Below, in pieces: positions 17,703 through 26,696 of a stretch of DNA of 64,000 nucleotides. Within the stretch, counting starts at the first letter, position 1, and every line of letters begins with the position of its first letter. Source of the stretch: Pseudomonas putida (lineage in GTDB: Bacteria > Pseudomonadota > Gammaproteobacteria > Pseudomonadales > Pseudomonadaceae); contig NZ_CP039371.1 of assembly GCF_005080685.1 (NCBI RefSeq), forward strand, positions 1,240,001 to 1,304,000, given 5' to 3'. The translations under genes were made by a program, and so were the position numbers. The notes under the pieces are model-generated. The model ran no database searches, was not told the DNA's origin, and saw only the letters and a program-made list of their open reading frames with translations.

Positions 17703-18623
17703 ATGGATATCAAAGCAGACGATCTACCGGACATGGGGTCAATGCTGTCTATCGAAAGTCGCTTGAACGACCTTTATCACAGCAAGACTGTCGGCATGGT
17801 CCCGGCCCTTCGCGAGCGTTTGCGCGATTTGAAAGGGTTGATACAGGGGGGTAACGATATTCTGCGGGAAAATGTGATCAGTGGGCTGGTGGCGTTAAAT
17901 CTGGACCTTGAATTCTCCTCGACGGCGACCGAGGAGGACCTGCTTCGTTCGTGCCAGTTCCTGAATGAGGAAATGGCACAGATTGCCCAGGCGGTCGAGC
18001 GCGTGACGCGTTACCGATCACCCCCGCTCACTGCGGTAGCCGAGGACAACGATCAGCGCATCGTCAGCAGTCGCGCCGCGGTGGAACGCCAGGAGCAGTT
18101 GATCGCCGCGCAGCGCAAGCGCTTGTCCGAAGTCGATGAGCTGCTAAACACCTTGGATCGACCCTCGGTACAGAAGGCGCTGCGCAACCTCATCCCCCTG
18201 GAAAAAGATATCGATGTCATGCTGTCCGCGTTCAGCGATCCCACCTTCAGCGTGGGATTGGTCAAGGCAGCCTTGGAAAAGTTGAACCAGAACCTCGACC
18301 TGCTTGAGCAAGGGCGCAGGTTTTCCGATGTGTTGGATGCACGGGGGCGGCTTGCCGCTCAACTGGAGGAGCAAAAGCGGCTGTTGCAGGAGTTGCAACG
18401 GCATCTGCAAGCTGCCCAGGCAAGGAGCGGGCAGTTGGTGGGTGCACGTGAACTGCTGGCGCTGCGCGAGCCTTGGTTGGAGCAGGCCAGCAAGTTCACG
18501 GTGCACTGGCAGGCGGTCTCGTCCACGATTCGGGGATCCACCGAACCACATGACTTGGTCACCGCTCTGGGTGAGGCCCGTGACTATCTGCTGGCGCTGC
18601 GTCGGCGGATCGAAGCGGTTTGA
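17703..18623 (+). CDS. xaxB: alpha-xenorhabdolysin-type binary toxin subunit B
   Basis: A 306-residue helical protein following xaxA by 3 bp. It has long amphipathic helices with heptad spacing (LNQNLDLLEQGRRFSDVL, AQLEEQKRLLQELQRHLQ) and no clear membrane segment, in line with XaxB, which activates XaxA and joins it in the pore. It is somewhat shorter than Xenorhabdus XaxB (about 350 aa). Tandem order and near-zero spacing imply equimolar synthesis of the two components. It ends 7 bp before the convergent chagasin-like gene. Confidence 0.82.
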   Translation: MDIKADDLPDMGSMLSIESRLNDLYHSKTVGMVPALRERLRDLKGLIQGGNDILRENVISGLVALNLDLEFSSTATEEDLLRSCQFLNEEMAQIAQAVERVTRYRSPPLTAVAEDNDQRIVSSRAAVERQEQLIAAQRKRLSEVDELLNTLDRPSVQKALRNLIPLEKDIDVMLSAFSDPTFSVGLVKAALEKLNQNLDLLEQGRRFSDVLDARGRLAAQLEEQKRLLQELQRHLQAAQARSGQLVGARELLALREPWLEQASKFTVHWQAVSSTIRGSTEPHDLVTALGEARDYLLALRRRIEAV

Positions 18624-18630
18624 CCTGCGC

Positions 18631-19026
18631 TCAGCGTACCCGGACTTCGCAATCGAAGGTCTGCACCGGTTGCACTTCCGGGGCCCAGGGTTGTTGATAG
18701 ACCAGGACCAGATGGCCGTCACCTGCCGCCTCGGCCAGGAAGCGCCAGGTGGATTCGCCGGCGGTACCGACCAGACCGCTGTCCTCGGGGGCGGCATAGA
18801 CTTCTGGGCCGAGGCTGCGCAGCACACCTGGGGCCGCGTCCTGAACCCGCCAGCGATACCCGGTGGAGGGGTTGCTGGGCAGGGTCAGGTTAACGATCTG
18901 GCCCACCAGCAGGCGCTTTGGGCATTCGCTGTCGGCATCCAGTGCGGCGGGTTTGTTCTGCGGCTGTTGGGCACAGGCTGCCAGCAAGGCAAGGCTCAGG
19001 GGAACGAGCAGGCGAGGGGCGGACAT
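18631..19026 (-). CDS. chagasin-like (MEROPS I42) cysteine protease inhibitor, lipoprotein
   Basis: A 131-residue predicted lipoprotein. The signal peptide ends in a lipobox LLAAC with Cys18 as the lipidation site. The mature part shows the chagasin loops: NPSTGYRW at residues 52-59, a glycine-rich SGLVGTAGES loop and QPWAP near residue 113. Chagasin-family proteins block papain-like cysteine proteases by inserting these loops in the active site. P. aeruginosa carries a homologous gene next to the same Lon-like protease, so the linkage is old and not part of the toxin locus. Confidence 0.85.
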   Translation of the reverse strand: MSAPRLLVPLSLALLAACAQQPQNKPAALDADSECPKRLLVGQIVNLTLPSNPSTGYRWRVQDAAPGVLRSLGPEVYAAPEDSGLVGTAGESTWRFLAEAAGDGHLVLVYQQPWAPEVQPVQTFDCEVRVR

Positions 19027-19099
19027 GGTGGCTCCGGAGGCAAACGATGGCCTGAGGATAACCGATGACGCTTGGTTTTTGTGCGCTCGGCAAGGGCCT

Positions 19100-19172
19100 C
19101 ATCGCCGGCAAGCCGGCTCCTACGGAAAATCGCCGAAGCGCTGTACCTGTAGGAGCCGGCTTGCCGGCGATC
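19100..19172. repeat. pair of inverted REP palindromes
   Basis: Two REP copies in opposite orientation at 19100-19125 (CATCGCCGGCAAGCCGGCTC core) and 19147-19172 (CTGTAGGAGCCGGCTTGCCG core), separated by about 21 bp, between the I42 inhibitor and the end of the Lon gene. The second copy stops 2 bp from the lon stop codon. Confidence 0.85.
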
Positions 19173-19174
19173 GA

Positions 19175-21595
19175 TCAGAACAACACCTTGGCCACGTCGG
19201 CGAAGCGTTTGGCGAAGTGCACCGTCAAGCCTTCTCGCAGGTAATCGGGCAGCTCTTCGAAATCGCCACGGTTGGCCTCGGGCAAGATCAGTTCGTAGAT
19301 CTTCTGCCGCTTGGCGGCGATCACCTTCTCCCGCACTCCGCCGATCGGCAGCACCTGACCGGTGAGCGTCAGCTCACCGGTCATGGCCACGCCTTTTTTC
19401 GGCGCCTGGTCACGTGCCAGTGACAGCAGTGCACTGGCCATGGTCACCCCGGCGCTCGGGCCGTCCTTGGGCGTAGCGCCCTCGGGCACGTGCAGGTGGA
19501 TGAAGGCCTCGTTGAAGTAGCCCGGCGCGCCACCGAACTGCTTGAGGTTGGAGCTGACATAGCTGTAGGCGATTTCTGCAGATTCCTTCATCACATCGCC
19601 GAGCTTGCCGGTGAGCTTTAGTCCACGGTTCAGGGTGTGGATTCGCGTCGCCTCGATCGGCAGCGTGGCACCGCCCATGCTGGTCCAGGCCAATCCGGTG
19701 ATCACGCCTTTGCCGGCCAGTACCTGCTCGCTGCGGAACACCGGCATGCCGAGCGCCGCTTCGAGGTCCTTGGGCCCGATCTTGAGCTTGGCTTCGGGTT
19801 CCTCCAACAGCTTGACCACCGCCTTGCGCACCAGTTTGCCGAGTTGTTTCTCCAGTTGGCGAACCCCGGCCTCACGGGCGTAGCCCTCGATCACCGCGCG
19901 CAGTGCGCTGTCGCTGATGCTCAGGCTGGTCTTTGCCACGCCAGCCTTGACCAGTTGCTTGGGCCACAGGTGGCGCTTGGCGATGGCCAGCTTCTCCTCG
20001 GTGATGTAGCCGGACAGGCGGATCACTTCCATGCGGTCGAGCAAGGGGCCGGGGATCGAGTCGAGGGTGTTGGCGGTGCACACGAACAGCACTTTCGACA
20101 GGTCCAGACGCAGGTCCAGGTAGTGGTCGAGGAAGTCGACGTTCTGCTCAGGGTCCAGGGTCTCGAGCAGGGCCGAGGCCGGGTCGCCCTGGTAGCTCTG
20201 GCCCATCTTGTCGATCTCGTCGAGCATGATCACCGGGTTCATCACCTCGACTTCCTTCAACGCCTGCACCAGCTTGCCGGGTTGCGCACCGATATACGTG
20301 CGACGGTGGCCCTTGATCTCGGCTTCGTCGCGCATGCCGCCGACACTGAAGCGGTAGAACGGGCGGCCAAGCGACTCGGCGATCGACTTGCCGATGCTGG
20401 TCTTGCCGACGCCGGGCGGGCCGACCAGCAGCACGATGGAGCCGCTGATCTCGCCTTTCCAGGCACCTACGGCAAGGAATTCGAGAATGCGATCCTTGAT
20501 GTCATCCAGCCCCGCGTGGTGCTGGTCGAGCACCTTGCGCGCATGCTTGAGGTCGAGCTTGTCGTCGCCATACACGCCCCACGGCAGGGCCGTGGCCCAT
20601 TCCAGGTAGTTGCGGGTAACGGCGTACTCGGGGGAGCCGGTTTCCAGGATCGCCAGCTTGCCCATTTCTTCGTCGATGCGTTTTTTCGCCTGCTCGGGCA
20701 GGGTTTTGCCTGCCAGGCGCTGCTCGAACTGCTCGAGGTCGGCACTGCGGTCGTCCTTGGTCAGCCCCAGTTCCTGCTGGATGACCTTGAGCTGTTCCTT
20801 GAGGAAGAACTCGCGCTGGTGCTCGCCGATCTGCCGGTTGACCTCTGCGGAAATCTCGTTCTGCAGGCGTGCGACCTCGACTTCCTTGCGCAGCATCGGC
20901 AGGACCTTTTCCATGCGCTTGAGCATGGGCACGCAGTCGAGCACTTCCTGCAACTGGTTGCCGGTGGCCGAGGTCAGCGCCGCGGCAAAGTCGGTGAGCG
21001 GCGAGGGGTCGTTGGGGCTGAAGCGGTTGAGGTAGTTCTTCAACTCTTCGCTATACAGCGGGTTGAGCGGCAACAGCTCCTTGATCGCATTGATCAGGGC
21101 CATGCCGTAGGCCTTGACCTCGTCGGTAGGCTCGGCGGGCTCGCGTGGGTACTCGACCTCGACCAGGTAGGGCGGACGGTGATGCTTGAGCCAGGTGCGG
21201 ATGCGCACCCGGGTCAGGCCCTGGGCGACGAACTGCAACTTGCCGTTCTCACGGCTGGCATGGTGGACCTTCACCAGCGTGCCGTACTCGGGCAGGGCGG
21301 AGGTGTCGAAATGGCGATGGTCTTCTGGCGGAGTGTCCATGAAGAACAGCGCGAGGGAGTGGTGTGGGGTCTTGGCCACGAGGTCGAGGGTTTCGGCCCA
21401 GGGCTCTTCGTTGACGATCACCGGCAGCACCTGGGCCGGGAAGAACGGGCGGTTGTGGATCGGTATCACGTAGACCTTGTCCGGCAACTGCTGGCCGGGC
21501 AGGGCGAGGGCGTGGCCGTGGCCGGCCTGGGCATCGAGGTGATCGACCGTGCTGTGTTCGTCGGGTTGTTCGGGGAAATCCTGCTGGTCGCTCAT
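19175..21595 (-). CDS. asrA: ATP-dependent Lon-family protease (AsrA-like)
   Basis: An 806-residue protease with an N-terminal Lon substrate domain (KVYVIPIHNRPFFPAQVLPV), an AAA+ ATPase module with Walker A GPPGVGKTSIGKS and Walker B VIMLDEIDK, and a C-terminal peptidase domain with the Ser-Lys dyad: Ser714 in KDGPSAG and Lys757 in REKVIAAKR, 43 residues apart as in E. coli Lon. Gene context (next to the I42 inhibitor) matches P. aeruginosa asrA, a Lon paralogue tied to aminoglycoside-induced stress, rather than the canonical clpX-linked lon. The symbol rests on this synteny. Confidence 0.85.
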   Translation of the reverse strand: MSDQQDFPEQPDEHSTVDHLDAQAGHGHALALPGQQLPDKVYVIPIHNRPFFPAQVLPVIVNEEPWAETLDLVAKTPHHSLALFFMDTPPEDHRHFDTSALPEYGTLVKVHHASRENGKLQFVAQGLTRVRIRTWLKHHRPPYLVEVEYPREPAEPTDEVKAYGMALINAIKELLPLNPLYSEELKNYLNRFSPNDPSPLTDFAAALTSATGNQLQEVLDCVPMLKRMEKVLPMLRKEVEVARLQNEISAEVNRQIGEHQREFFLKEQLKVIQQELGLTKDDRSADLEQFEQRLAGKTLPEQAKKRIDEEMGKLAILETGSPEYAVTRNYLEWATALPWGVYGDDKLDLKHARKVLDQHHAGLDDIKDRILEFLAVGAWKGEISGSIVLLVGPPGVGKTSIGKSIAESLGRPFYRFSVGGMRDEAEIKGHRRTYIGAQPGKLVQALKEVEVMNPVIMLDEIDKMGQSYQGDPASALLETLDPEQNVDFLDHYLDLRLDLSKVLFVCTANTLDSIPGPLLDRMEVIRLSGYITEEKLAIAKRHLWPKQLVKAGVAKTSLSISDSALRAVIEGYAREAGVRQLEKQLGKLVRKAVVKLLEEPEAKLKIGPKDLEAALGMPVFRSEQVLAGKGVITGLAWTSMGGATLPIEATRIHTLNRGLKLTGKLGDVMKESAEIAYSYVSSNLKQFGGAPGYFNEAFIHLHVPEGATPKDGPSAGVTMASALLSLARDQAPKKGVAMTGELTLTGQVLPIGGVREKVIAAKRQKIYELILPEANRGDFEELPDYLREGLTVHFAKRFADVAKVLF

Positions 21596-21695
21596 GGGGC
21601 ACCTGCGTGAATGACTATGGTGCTTAGATGGGGCGGACGGTGGTGGGTTTCAATGGTAGACGAAGGGAGGTAGCGAGGAGGTGAAGTGTTTCCGG

Positions 21696-21745
21696 CTATT
21701 GCCGGCAAGCCTTGCTCCCGTAGGAGCCGGCTTGCCGGCGATAGG
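21696..21745. repeat. inverted REP pair between lon-like gene and gcd
   Basis: A degenerate REP (CTATTGCCGGCAAGCCTTGC) at 21696-21720 abuts an inverted full copy (GTAGGAGCCGGCTTGCCGGC) at 21720-21745, about 20 bp downstream of gcd. The pair would fold into a hairpin at the 3' end of the gcd transcript. Confidence 0.85.
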
Positions 21746-21765
21746 GGCATCAGGGCCCGGGAGAC

Positions 21766-24177
21766 TTATTTTGCCAATTTATAGGCAATGATGTAGTCGC
21801 CCATCCGGGTGCCCAGCGAGCCGTGGCCGCCGGCGACGATCAGCACGTACTGGGTGCCGTCCTTGCCGGTATAGGTCATCGGCGTGGCTTGGCCACCGGC
21901 AGGCAGGCGGGCCTTCCACAGCTCCTTGCCGTCGTTGGTGTCGTAGGCGCGCAGGTACTGGTCGAGGGTACCTGCAAGGAAGCCGACGCCGCCGGCGGTG
22001 ACGATCGAGCCGCCCATGCTCGGTACGCCCACCGGCAAGCCGAGCGGCACTGGCGTGCTGTCGCGAGTGGTGCCGTTCTTGCGCTTCCACACCACCTTGT
22101 TGGTGAACAGGTCGATGGCCGCCACGTAGCCCCAGGACGGTGCCTGGCACGGCACGCCCAAGGGCGACATGAACGGGTGCATGATTACCGCGTACGGCGC
22201 ACCGGTGTTGGGCTGTACGCCGCTGGTCTCGCTTTCGCGCTTGCTCCCGGCGGCAACCTGCTCGCGCGGCACCATTTTCGACACGAAGGCCATGTAGTTG
22301 GGCGAGGTGAACAGCAGCTGGCGCACCGGGTCGACAGACACGCCACCCCAGTTGAACACCCCGACGTTACCCGGGTAGATCAGGCTGCCCTGTTCGGACG
22401 GCGGCGTGTACTGGCCTTCGTAGCGCAGCTCGCGGAACTGGATGCGGCACAGCATCTGGTCGAACGGGGTGGCGCCCCACATGGCCTGTTCGCTGAGCTC
22501 CGGGCCCAGCAGGTTGAGGTCCGAGCGCGCCTGGGTCGGTGCGGTGTGGTCGCCAGCCACCGCGCCCTGCGGTGTCGGGATTTCGCGGATCGGCACGATC
22601 GGCGTGCCGTCGCGGCGGTCGAGCACGTACAGGCTGCCTTGCTTGGTGGGGACGATGATCGCCGGCTTGACGCCGTCGTCGGTCTTCAGGTGCACCAGGG
22701 TCGGCTGGCTGCCCACGTCCATGTCCCACAGGTCGTGATGGGTGAACTGGTAGTTCCAGCGCGCCTTGCCGGTGGCCAGGTCCAGCGCCACTACGCCGGC
22801 GCTGTACTTTTCGGCGCCTGGGGTGCGGTTGGCCCCGTACTGGTCGGGGGTCTGGTTGCCCAGCGGCAGGTAGATGAGGCCGAGTTTCTCGTCGACGCTG
22901 GCCAGCGACCACATGTTGGCCGAATTGCGGCTGTACATCTTGCCAGCGGCCAATGGTTTGGTGTCGTCGGGGTTGTTGCTGTCCCAGTTCCAGACCAGGC
23001 GGCCGTCGTGCACATCGTAGGCACGGATCACGCCAGAGGGCTCGTTGGTCGACTCGTTGTCGGTGACGTGGCCGCCGATGATCACCAGTTCGCGGGTGAT
23101 CGCCGCGGGCGAGGTGGAGTAGTAGCCACCGGCGGTGAACGGGCCGATACCGGTGCTGAGATCGATGCTGCCCTGGTTGGCGAAACCTTCGCAAACCCGG
23201 CCGTTGTCGGCGTTGATGGCGATCAGGCGGGCGTCGGCGGTGGGCAGGTAGAGGCGGCGTGGGCAGGCCAGCGCTACCGCCTGACCTGCATCGGATACCT
23301 TCGGTGCGGGGCTGCCGTCGCGGCTGACGTAGCTGTTCTCGTCATAGTACGAGACGCCGCGGCAGGTCATGTGGGCGAAGCCCTTGAAGGTGTTGGTCGG
23401 GCTCTTGATCTGCGGGTCGAAACGCCAGATCTCGGCGCCGGTGTCGGGGTCGAGGGCCAGCACCCGGCCATGGGCGGTGCACGCGTAGAGCATGCCGTTG
23501 GCCTTGAGCGGGGTGTTCTCGTTGGTCAGTTCGACCGGGTCGTTCTCGGTCGGCAGGTCGCCGGTCTGGATGCGCCAGGCTTCTTCCAGACGGTAGGCGT
23601 TCTGCGGGGTGATCTGGCGCAGCGGCGAGTAGCGATCACCATGTTCGGTGCGGCCATAGGCCTGCCAGTCACCGTCGGGCATCGACGGTGCGGCGCTGGC
23701 CATTTCGCTGCTCTGGCGGCCTATTTCGCCGAACACTTCGCCAGGATGGGTGAATTGGCTGGCCAGCGCGCAGGCGCCGGATGCCAGCACGGCGACCCCA
23801 AGCAGGGCGGTGTTGGCCTTGGCCGCCGGACCGATCAGCGGGCGCCGCGCCCAGGGCAGCAGCAGGACCAGGCCGATGGCGAACCACAGCGACAGGCGTG
23901 GCACCAGTTGCCACCAGTCCAGGCCGACTTCCAGCACCGCCCAGGCGGTGCTGCCGAGCAGCACCAGGCCATACAGACCCAGGGCGATGCGACGCTTGGC
24001 CAGCAGCAGGATGCCGCTCAGGGCAAAGCCGATCCCTGCAATCAGATAATAGAGCGATCCTCCCACCTGGCTCAGCTTGATGCCTCCTGCCAGCAAGGCC
24101 AGGCCCATCAACAGCAGCAACACGCCCATGATGCGCGGCAGCCGGTGTTTTTCACTCTTGGCACCTTCGGTGCTCAT
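21766..24177 (-). CDS. gcd: membrane-bound PQQ-dependent glucose dehydrogenase
   Basis: An 803-residue quinoprotein that oxidises glucose to gluconate in the periplasm and passes electrons to ubiquinone. Five membrane helices fill residues 15-135 (MGVLLLLMGLALLAGG through LWFAIGLVLLLPWA). The PQQ eight-bladed propeller follows, with blade motifs such as WRFDPQI, FNWGGVSVDP, GVVALDLATGKARW and PSMGGSIVTAGGVGFLAG. Length agrees with Gcd (about 800 aa). It stands alone with its own promoter region, where a 16-bp palindrome lies 77 bp upstream. Pseudomonads use this direct oxidation route for glucose and for acid-driven phosphate solubilisation. Confidence 0.96.
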   Translation of the reverse strand: MSTEGAKSEKHRLPRIMGVLLLLMGLALLAGGIKLSQVGGSLYYLIAGIGFALSGILLLAKRRIALGLYGLVLLGSTAWAVLEVGLDWWQLVPRLSLWFAIGLVLLLPWARRPLIGPAAKANTALLGVAVLASGACALASQFTHPGEVFGEIGRQSSEMASAAPSMPDGDWQAYGRTEHGDRYSPLRQITPQNAYRLEEAWRIQTGDLPTENDPVELTNENTPLKANGMLYACTAHGRVLALDPDTGAEIWRFDPQIKSPTNTFKGFAHMTCRGVSYYDENSYVSRDGSPAPKVSDAGQAVALACPRRLYLPTADARLIAINADNGRVCEGFANQGSIDLSTGIGPFTAGGYYSTSPAAITRELVIIGGHVTDNESTNEPSGVIRAYDVHDGRLVWNWDSNNPDDTKPLAAGKMYSRNSANMWSLASVDEKLGLIYLPLGNQTPDQYGANRTPGAEKYSAGVVALDLATGKARWNYQFTHHDLWDMDVGSQPTLVHLKTDDGVKPAIIVPTKQGSLYVLDRRDGTPIVPIREIPTPQGAVAGDHTAPTQARSDLNLLGPELSEQAMWGATPFDQMLCRIQFRELRYEGQYTPPSEQGSLIYPGNVGVFNWGGVSVDPVRQLLFTSPNYMAFVSKMVPREQVAAGSKRESETSGVQPNTGAPYAVIMHPFMSPLGVPCQAPSWGYVAAIDLFTNKVVWKRKNGTTRDSTPVPLGLPVGVPSMGGSIVTAGGVGFLAGTLDQYLRAYDTNDGKELWKARLPAGGQATPMTYTGKDGTQYVLIVAGGHGSLGTRMGDYIIAYKLAK

Positions 24178-24253
24178 CTTACGTACTCCGTCAGGTCAAA
24201 TTTCAGTGCTTGCGCAATTACAGTAGTAGCAGCCGGCATTGATTGTTCCGCAC

Positions 24254-24269
24254 AAGACAGCGCTGTCTT
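24254..24269. promoter_or_regulatory. 16-bp perfect palindrome upstream of gcd
   Basis: AAGACAGCGCTGTCTT at 24254-24269, 77 bp before the gcd start codon. It is unlike the known Pseudomonas sugar-regulator sites I recall (PtxS, GnuR and HexR types). The 307-bp stretch between znuD and gcd that contains it shows no gene. Confidence 0.45.
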
Positions 24270-24450
24270 TTGAAAATCGTCTTTTGAATAAAAAACGGCC
24301 AAGCGCAGCGGGCCGTGGAGGGCTCACTGTTCAGGACGCTATCTGGATCGGATTAATCGTTTCAGCTTGGGCGGGAGGATATAGCGGTGCCAGCGTGAAA
24401 AAAAGACAAATTGTCGCAGGGAATCGTTGCCGATTCGGTAAAAGTAGCGA

Positions 24451-24479
24451 GCCCATCGCCGGTAGGCCCGGCGATGGGC
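24451..24479 (-). terminator. hairpin downstream of the zinc receptor gene
   Basis: Perfect 12-bp arms GCCCATCGCCGG (24451-24462) and CCGGCGATGGGC (24468-24479) with a 5-base loop, starting 5 bp after the receptor stop codon. On the receptor strand a short T4 run follows about eight bases later. Probable transcript end. Confidence 0.65.
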
Positions 24480-24484
24480 ATGGC

Positions 24485-26524
24485 TCAGAAGGTGGTTCGC
24501 AGCCCAACCTCGACGCTGCGCCCCGGGGCCGGCGCGATGTCGCGCAGGATGGAACTGGCATAGCGCACGGTCTGGTCGGTCAGGTTTTCGCCCCGCACGA
24601 ATGCCAGCCATTGGCTCTGGCCGATATCGAAGCGATAACCGACGCTGGCACCCAAGGTGGTGTAGCCATCGGTGCTGGTTTCGTTGTCCGGCTTGCGGTG
24701 TTGCGACGCGGCATGCTGCACGTCGACCCGTGCCTGCCAGCGGTCCAGTTCCCAGACCAGCCCGCTGTTCAGGCGCAGGGGAGCGATGCGCGGCAGGGGT
24801 TCGCCGCTGTCGAGGTTCTTGGCCCGGGTATAGTCGCCGGACAGCTCGAGGGCGAAGCTGCCGTAGCGATTTTCCAGCAATTGCCAGCGGTCCTGGGCTT
24901 CGATGCCATAGAAACGTGCGCGTACGCCCTGGTATTGGTACTCGGGGAAGCCGTCCTCGTCATGGTCGTGGTCGTCTTCATCATGGTCGTGGTCATGGCC
25001 TTCGCGCAGGTTGCCGGTGCCGATCAGGCCGATGTAGTTGCGAAAGTGGCTGTAGAACACGCCGACACTGCCCTTGTGGGTGCCGTTGTCGAAACGCAGC
25101 GCGAGGTCGGCGGAAATCGCCTTTTCCTTGTTCAGATTGGCATCGCCGACCTCGTAGGCGCCGGTGGCCACGTGCGCGCCGTTGGCGTACAGCTCGTAGA
25201 ACGTCGGGGCGCGCTCGGTATAGGCCAGGTTGGCCGCCACGGCCCACACCGGGTCGAGTTGGTAGACCGCGCCGGACGACAGGCTGTAAGCGTTGAAGGT
25301 ACTGCTGCTGTCGGCATCGACGAAGTTCTCGTTGCCCTTGGCGTCCGGGTCGACCCGAGTGTGCTCCATGCGTGCACCCAGGCTGAGGTTCAGGCGCTCG
25401 GTAGCCTGCCATTGCTCTAGGGCGAACAGCGCCAGACTGTCGGTATCGGTGTGCGGGACGAAGGCTTCTTCACCCAGGGCGGAGAATTCGTTGCGGCTGA
25501 CCTGCGCGCCGATCACCCCCTCCAGCGGCCCCAGCGGCTGGTGGCGGGCCTCGATGCGGGCCTCGTAGCCCTTGTTCTTGAAGGTCGTGTGCACCTCGCC
25601 TTCTTCGATCTCGCTGTGCTGATAGTCGGTGTAGCCGGCATCGACTTTGACCGAACTGAACGGCCCGTCGAGGTCGCGCAGTTCCGAGGCGAAGGCGTAG
25701 TGGTCCTGCTTCATGTCCAGGCGCACACCCGACTCGGCCACCGAGCCGTAGTTGCTGTCGTAGCGGCTGTAGGACAGGCCCGCGTAGCCGTGGTCCCAAT
25801 GGTAGCTGCCGCCGATGGCGCCGCCATCCTGACGCCCGTCGCTGTTCTCCAGGCGCCCGTGTTTGCCGGGATTGTCAGCGTCGCGCACGTTCGAGCTTTG
25901 CGCATAACCGGGAATGCGCAGGTCGTTGAACTGGCGGCTGTTGGCATCCAGATGCAGGGCGAATGCGCCGTTGCCGGCTTCCAGCTTGCCGGCGCTGCTG
26001 CGAGTGGTGTCGGCACCGCCATAGCGCAGTTCACCGGCCCCGTGGATGCCCTCGATGGGGGCGTCGGGGATGCGGTTGTCGAAGGTGTTGACCACGCCAC
26101 CGATGGCATTGCCGCCATACAGCAACGCTGCCGGGCCGCGCACGATCTCGACGCGGTCGACGGTGACCGGGTCCAGAGGCACCGCATGGTCGTAGGACAG
26201 CGACGAGGCGTCCAGGGCACCGACGCCGTTGCGCAGAATGCGGATGCGATCGCCATCCAGGCCACGAATCACCGGTCGGCTGGCACCGGGGCCGAACCAG
26301 GTGGACGCGACACCGGGTTGCTTGTTCAGGGTTTCGCCCAGGCTGCCATGTTGCTGCTGGAGCAGGTCGTCGCCTTCGAGCACGGTGCTGGGCGCGGCGA
26401 GTTGGCCATTGCCCAGCGGGTTGGCGGTGATGACCTGGGGGGCGAGTTCCACGGCCTGGCTGGGTGAAGCGGCCAGCCAGAGTGCGATGGCGAGGGGGGA
26501 GAGGCGTAGCGGGATGTGCTGCAT
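24485..26524 (-). CDS. znuD: TonB-dependent zinc receptor, ZnuD-like
   Basis: A 679-residue outer-membrane TonB-dependent transporter. It has a signal peptide (MQHIPLRLSPLAIALWLAAS, cleavage after SQA), a plug domain (GETLNKQPGVAS, RPVIRGLDGDRIRIL, VEIVRGPAALLYG) and a 22-strand barrel ending in aromatic-rich GLRTTF. An extracellular loop at about residues 508-524 is a dense His/Asp run (HDHDHDEDDHDHDEDG), as in Neisseria and Acinetobacter ZnuD. A Zur-box candidate lies 36-50 bp upstream. The start at 26524 gives a clean signal peptide; longer in-frame options would cross the operator. Closely similar PorA/OprC-type copper receptors lack the His-rich loop, so zinc is favoured. Confidence 0.83.
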   Translation of the reverse strand: MQHIPLRLSPLAIALWLAASPSQAVELAPQVITANPLGNGQLAAPSTVLEGDDLLQQQHGSLGETLNKQPGVASTWFGPGASRPVIRGLDGDRIRILRNGVGALDASSLSYDHAVPLDPVTVDRVEIVRGPAALLYGGNAIGGVVNTFDNRIPDAPIEGIHGAGELRYGGADTTRSSAGKLEAGNGAFALHLDANSRQFNDLRIPGYAQSSNVRDADNPGKHGRLENSDGRQDGGAIGGSYHWDHGYAGLSYSRYDSNYGSVAESGVRLDMKQDHYAFASELRDLDGPFSSVKVDAGYTDYQHSEIEEGEVHTTFKNKGYEARIEARHQPLGPLEGVIGAQVSRNEFSALGEEAFVPHTDTDSLALFALEQWQATERLNLSLGARMEHTRVDPDAKGNENFVDADSSSTFNAYSLSSGAVYQLDPVWAVAANLAYTERAPTFYELYANGAHVATGAYEVGDANLNKEKAISADLALRFDNGTHKGSVGVFYSHFRNYIGLIGTGNLREGHDHDHDEDDHDHDEDGFPEYQYQGVRARFYGIEAQDRWQLLENRYGSFALELSGDYTRAKNLDSGEPLPRIAPLRLNSGLVWELDRWQARVDVQHAASQHRKPDNETSTDGYTTLGASVGYRFDIGQSQWLAFVRGENLTDQTVRYASSILRDIAPAPGRSVEVGLRTTF

Positions 26525-26559
26525 GGGGGCGAGGCGTTCCTTGGCAGATTCTTTTGTAT

Positions 26560-26574
26560 TGTTACTGTATAACA
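26560..26574 (-). promoter_or_regulatory. Zur-box candidate upstream of znuD
   Basis: TGTTACTGTATAACA, an imperfect palindrome with TGTTA/TAACA arms, fits the TGTTATA-N-TATAACA core of gammaproteobacterial Zur operators. The divergent small gene at 26697 may share it. Confidence 0.7.
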
Positions 26575-26696
26575 TCACTATTTCAGCACAGGGACTTGAG
26601 CCTTGGCCAGCGCTTTCTGCAAGGGCGCCGCGAGCATCGTGCTCAGCATCGGCCACTACACTCGTGTAAGGTGCGCATCTTTTACGGAGCACTGGC

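Noticed and set aside
19637..21610. 657-codon forward open frame
   Set aside because: Exactly antisense to the Lon-like protease, with no domain and no ribosome site.
21823..24273. 816-codon forward open frame
   Set aside because: Antisense to gcd, composition of Ala/Val/Gly/His typical of a mirror frame.
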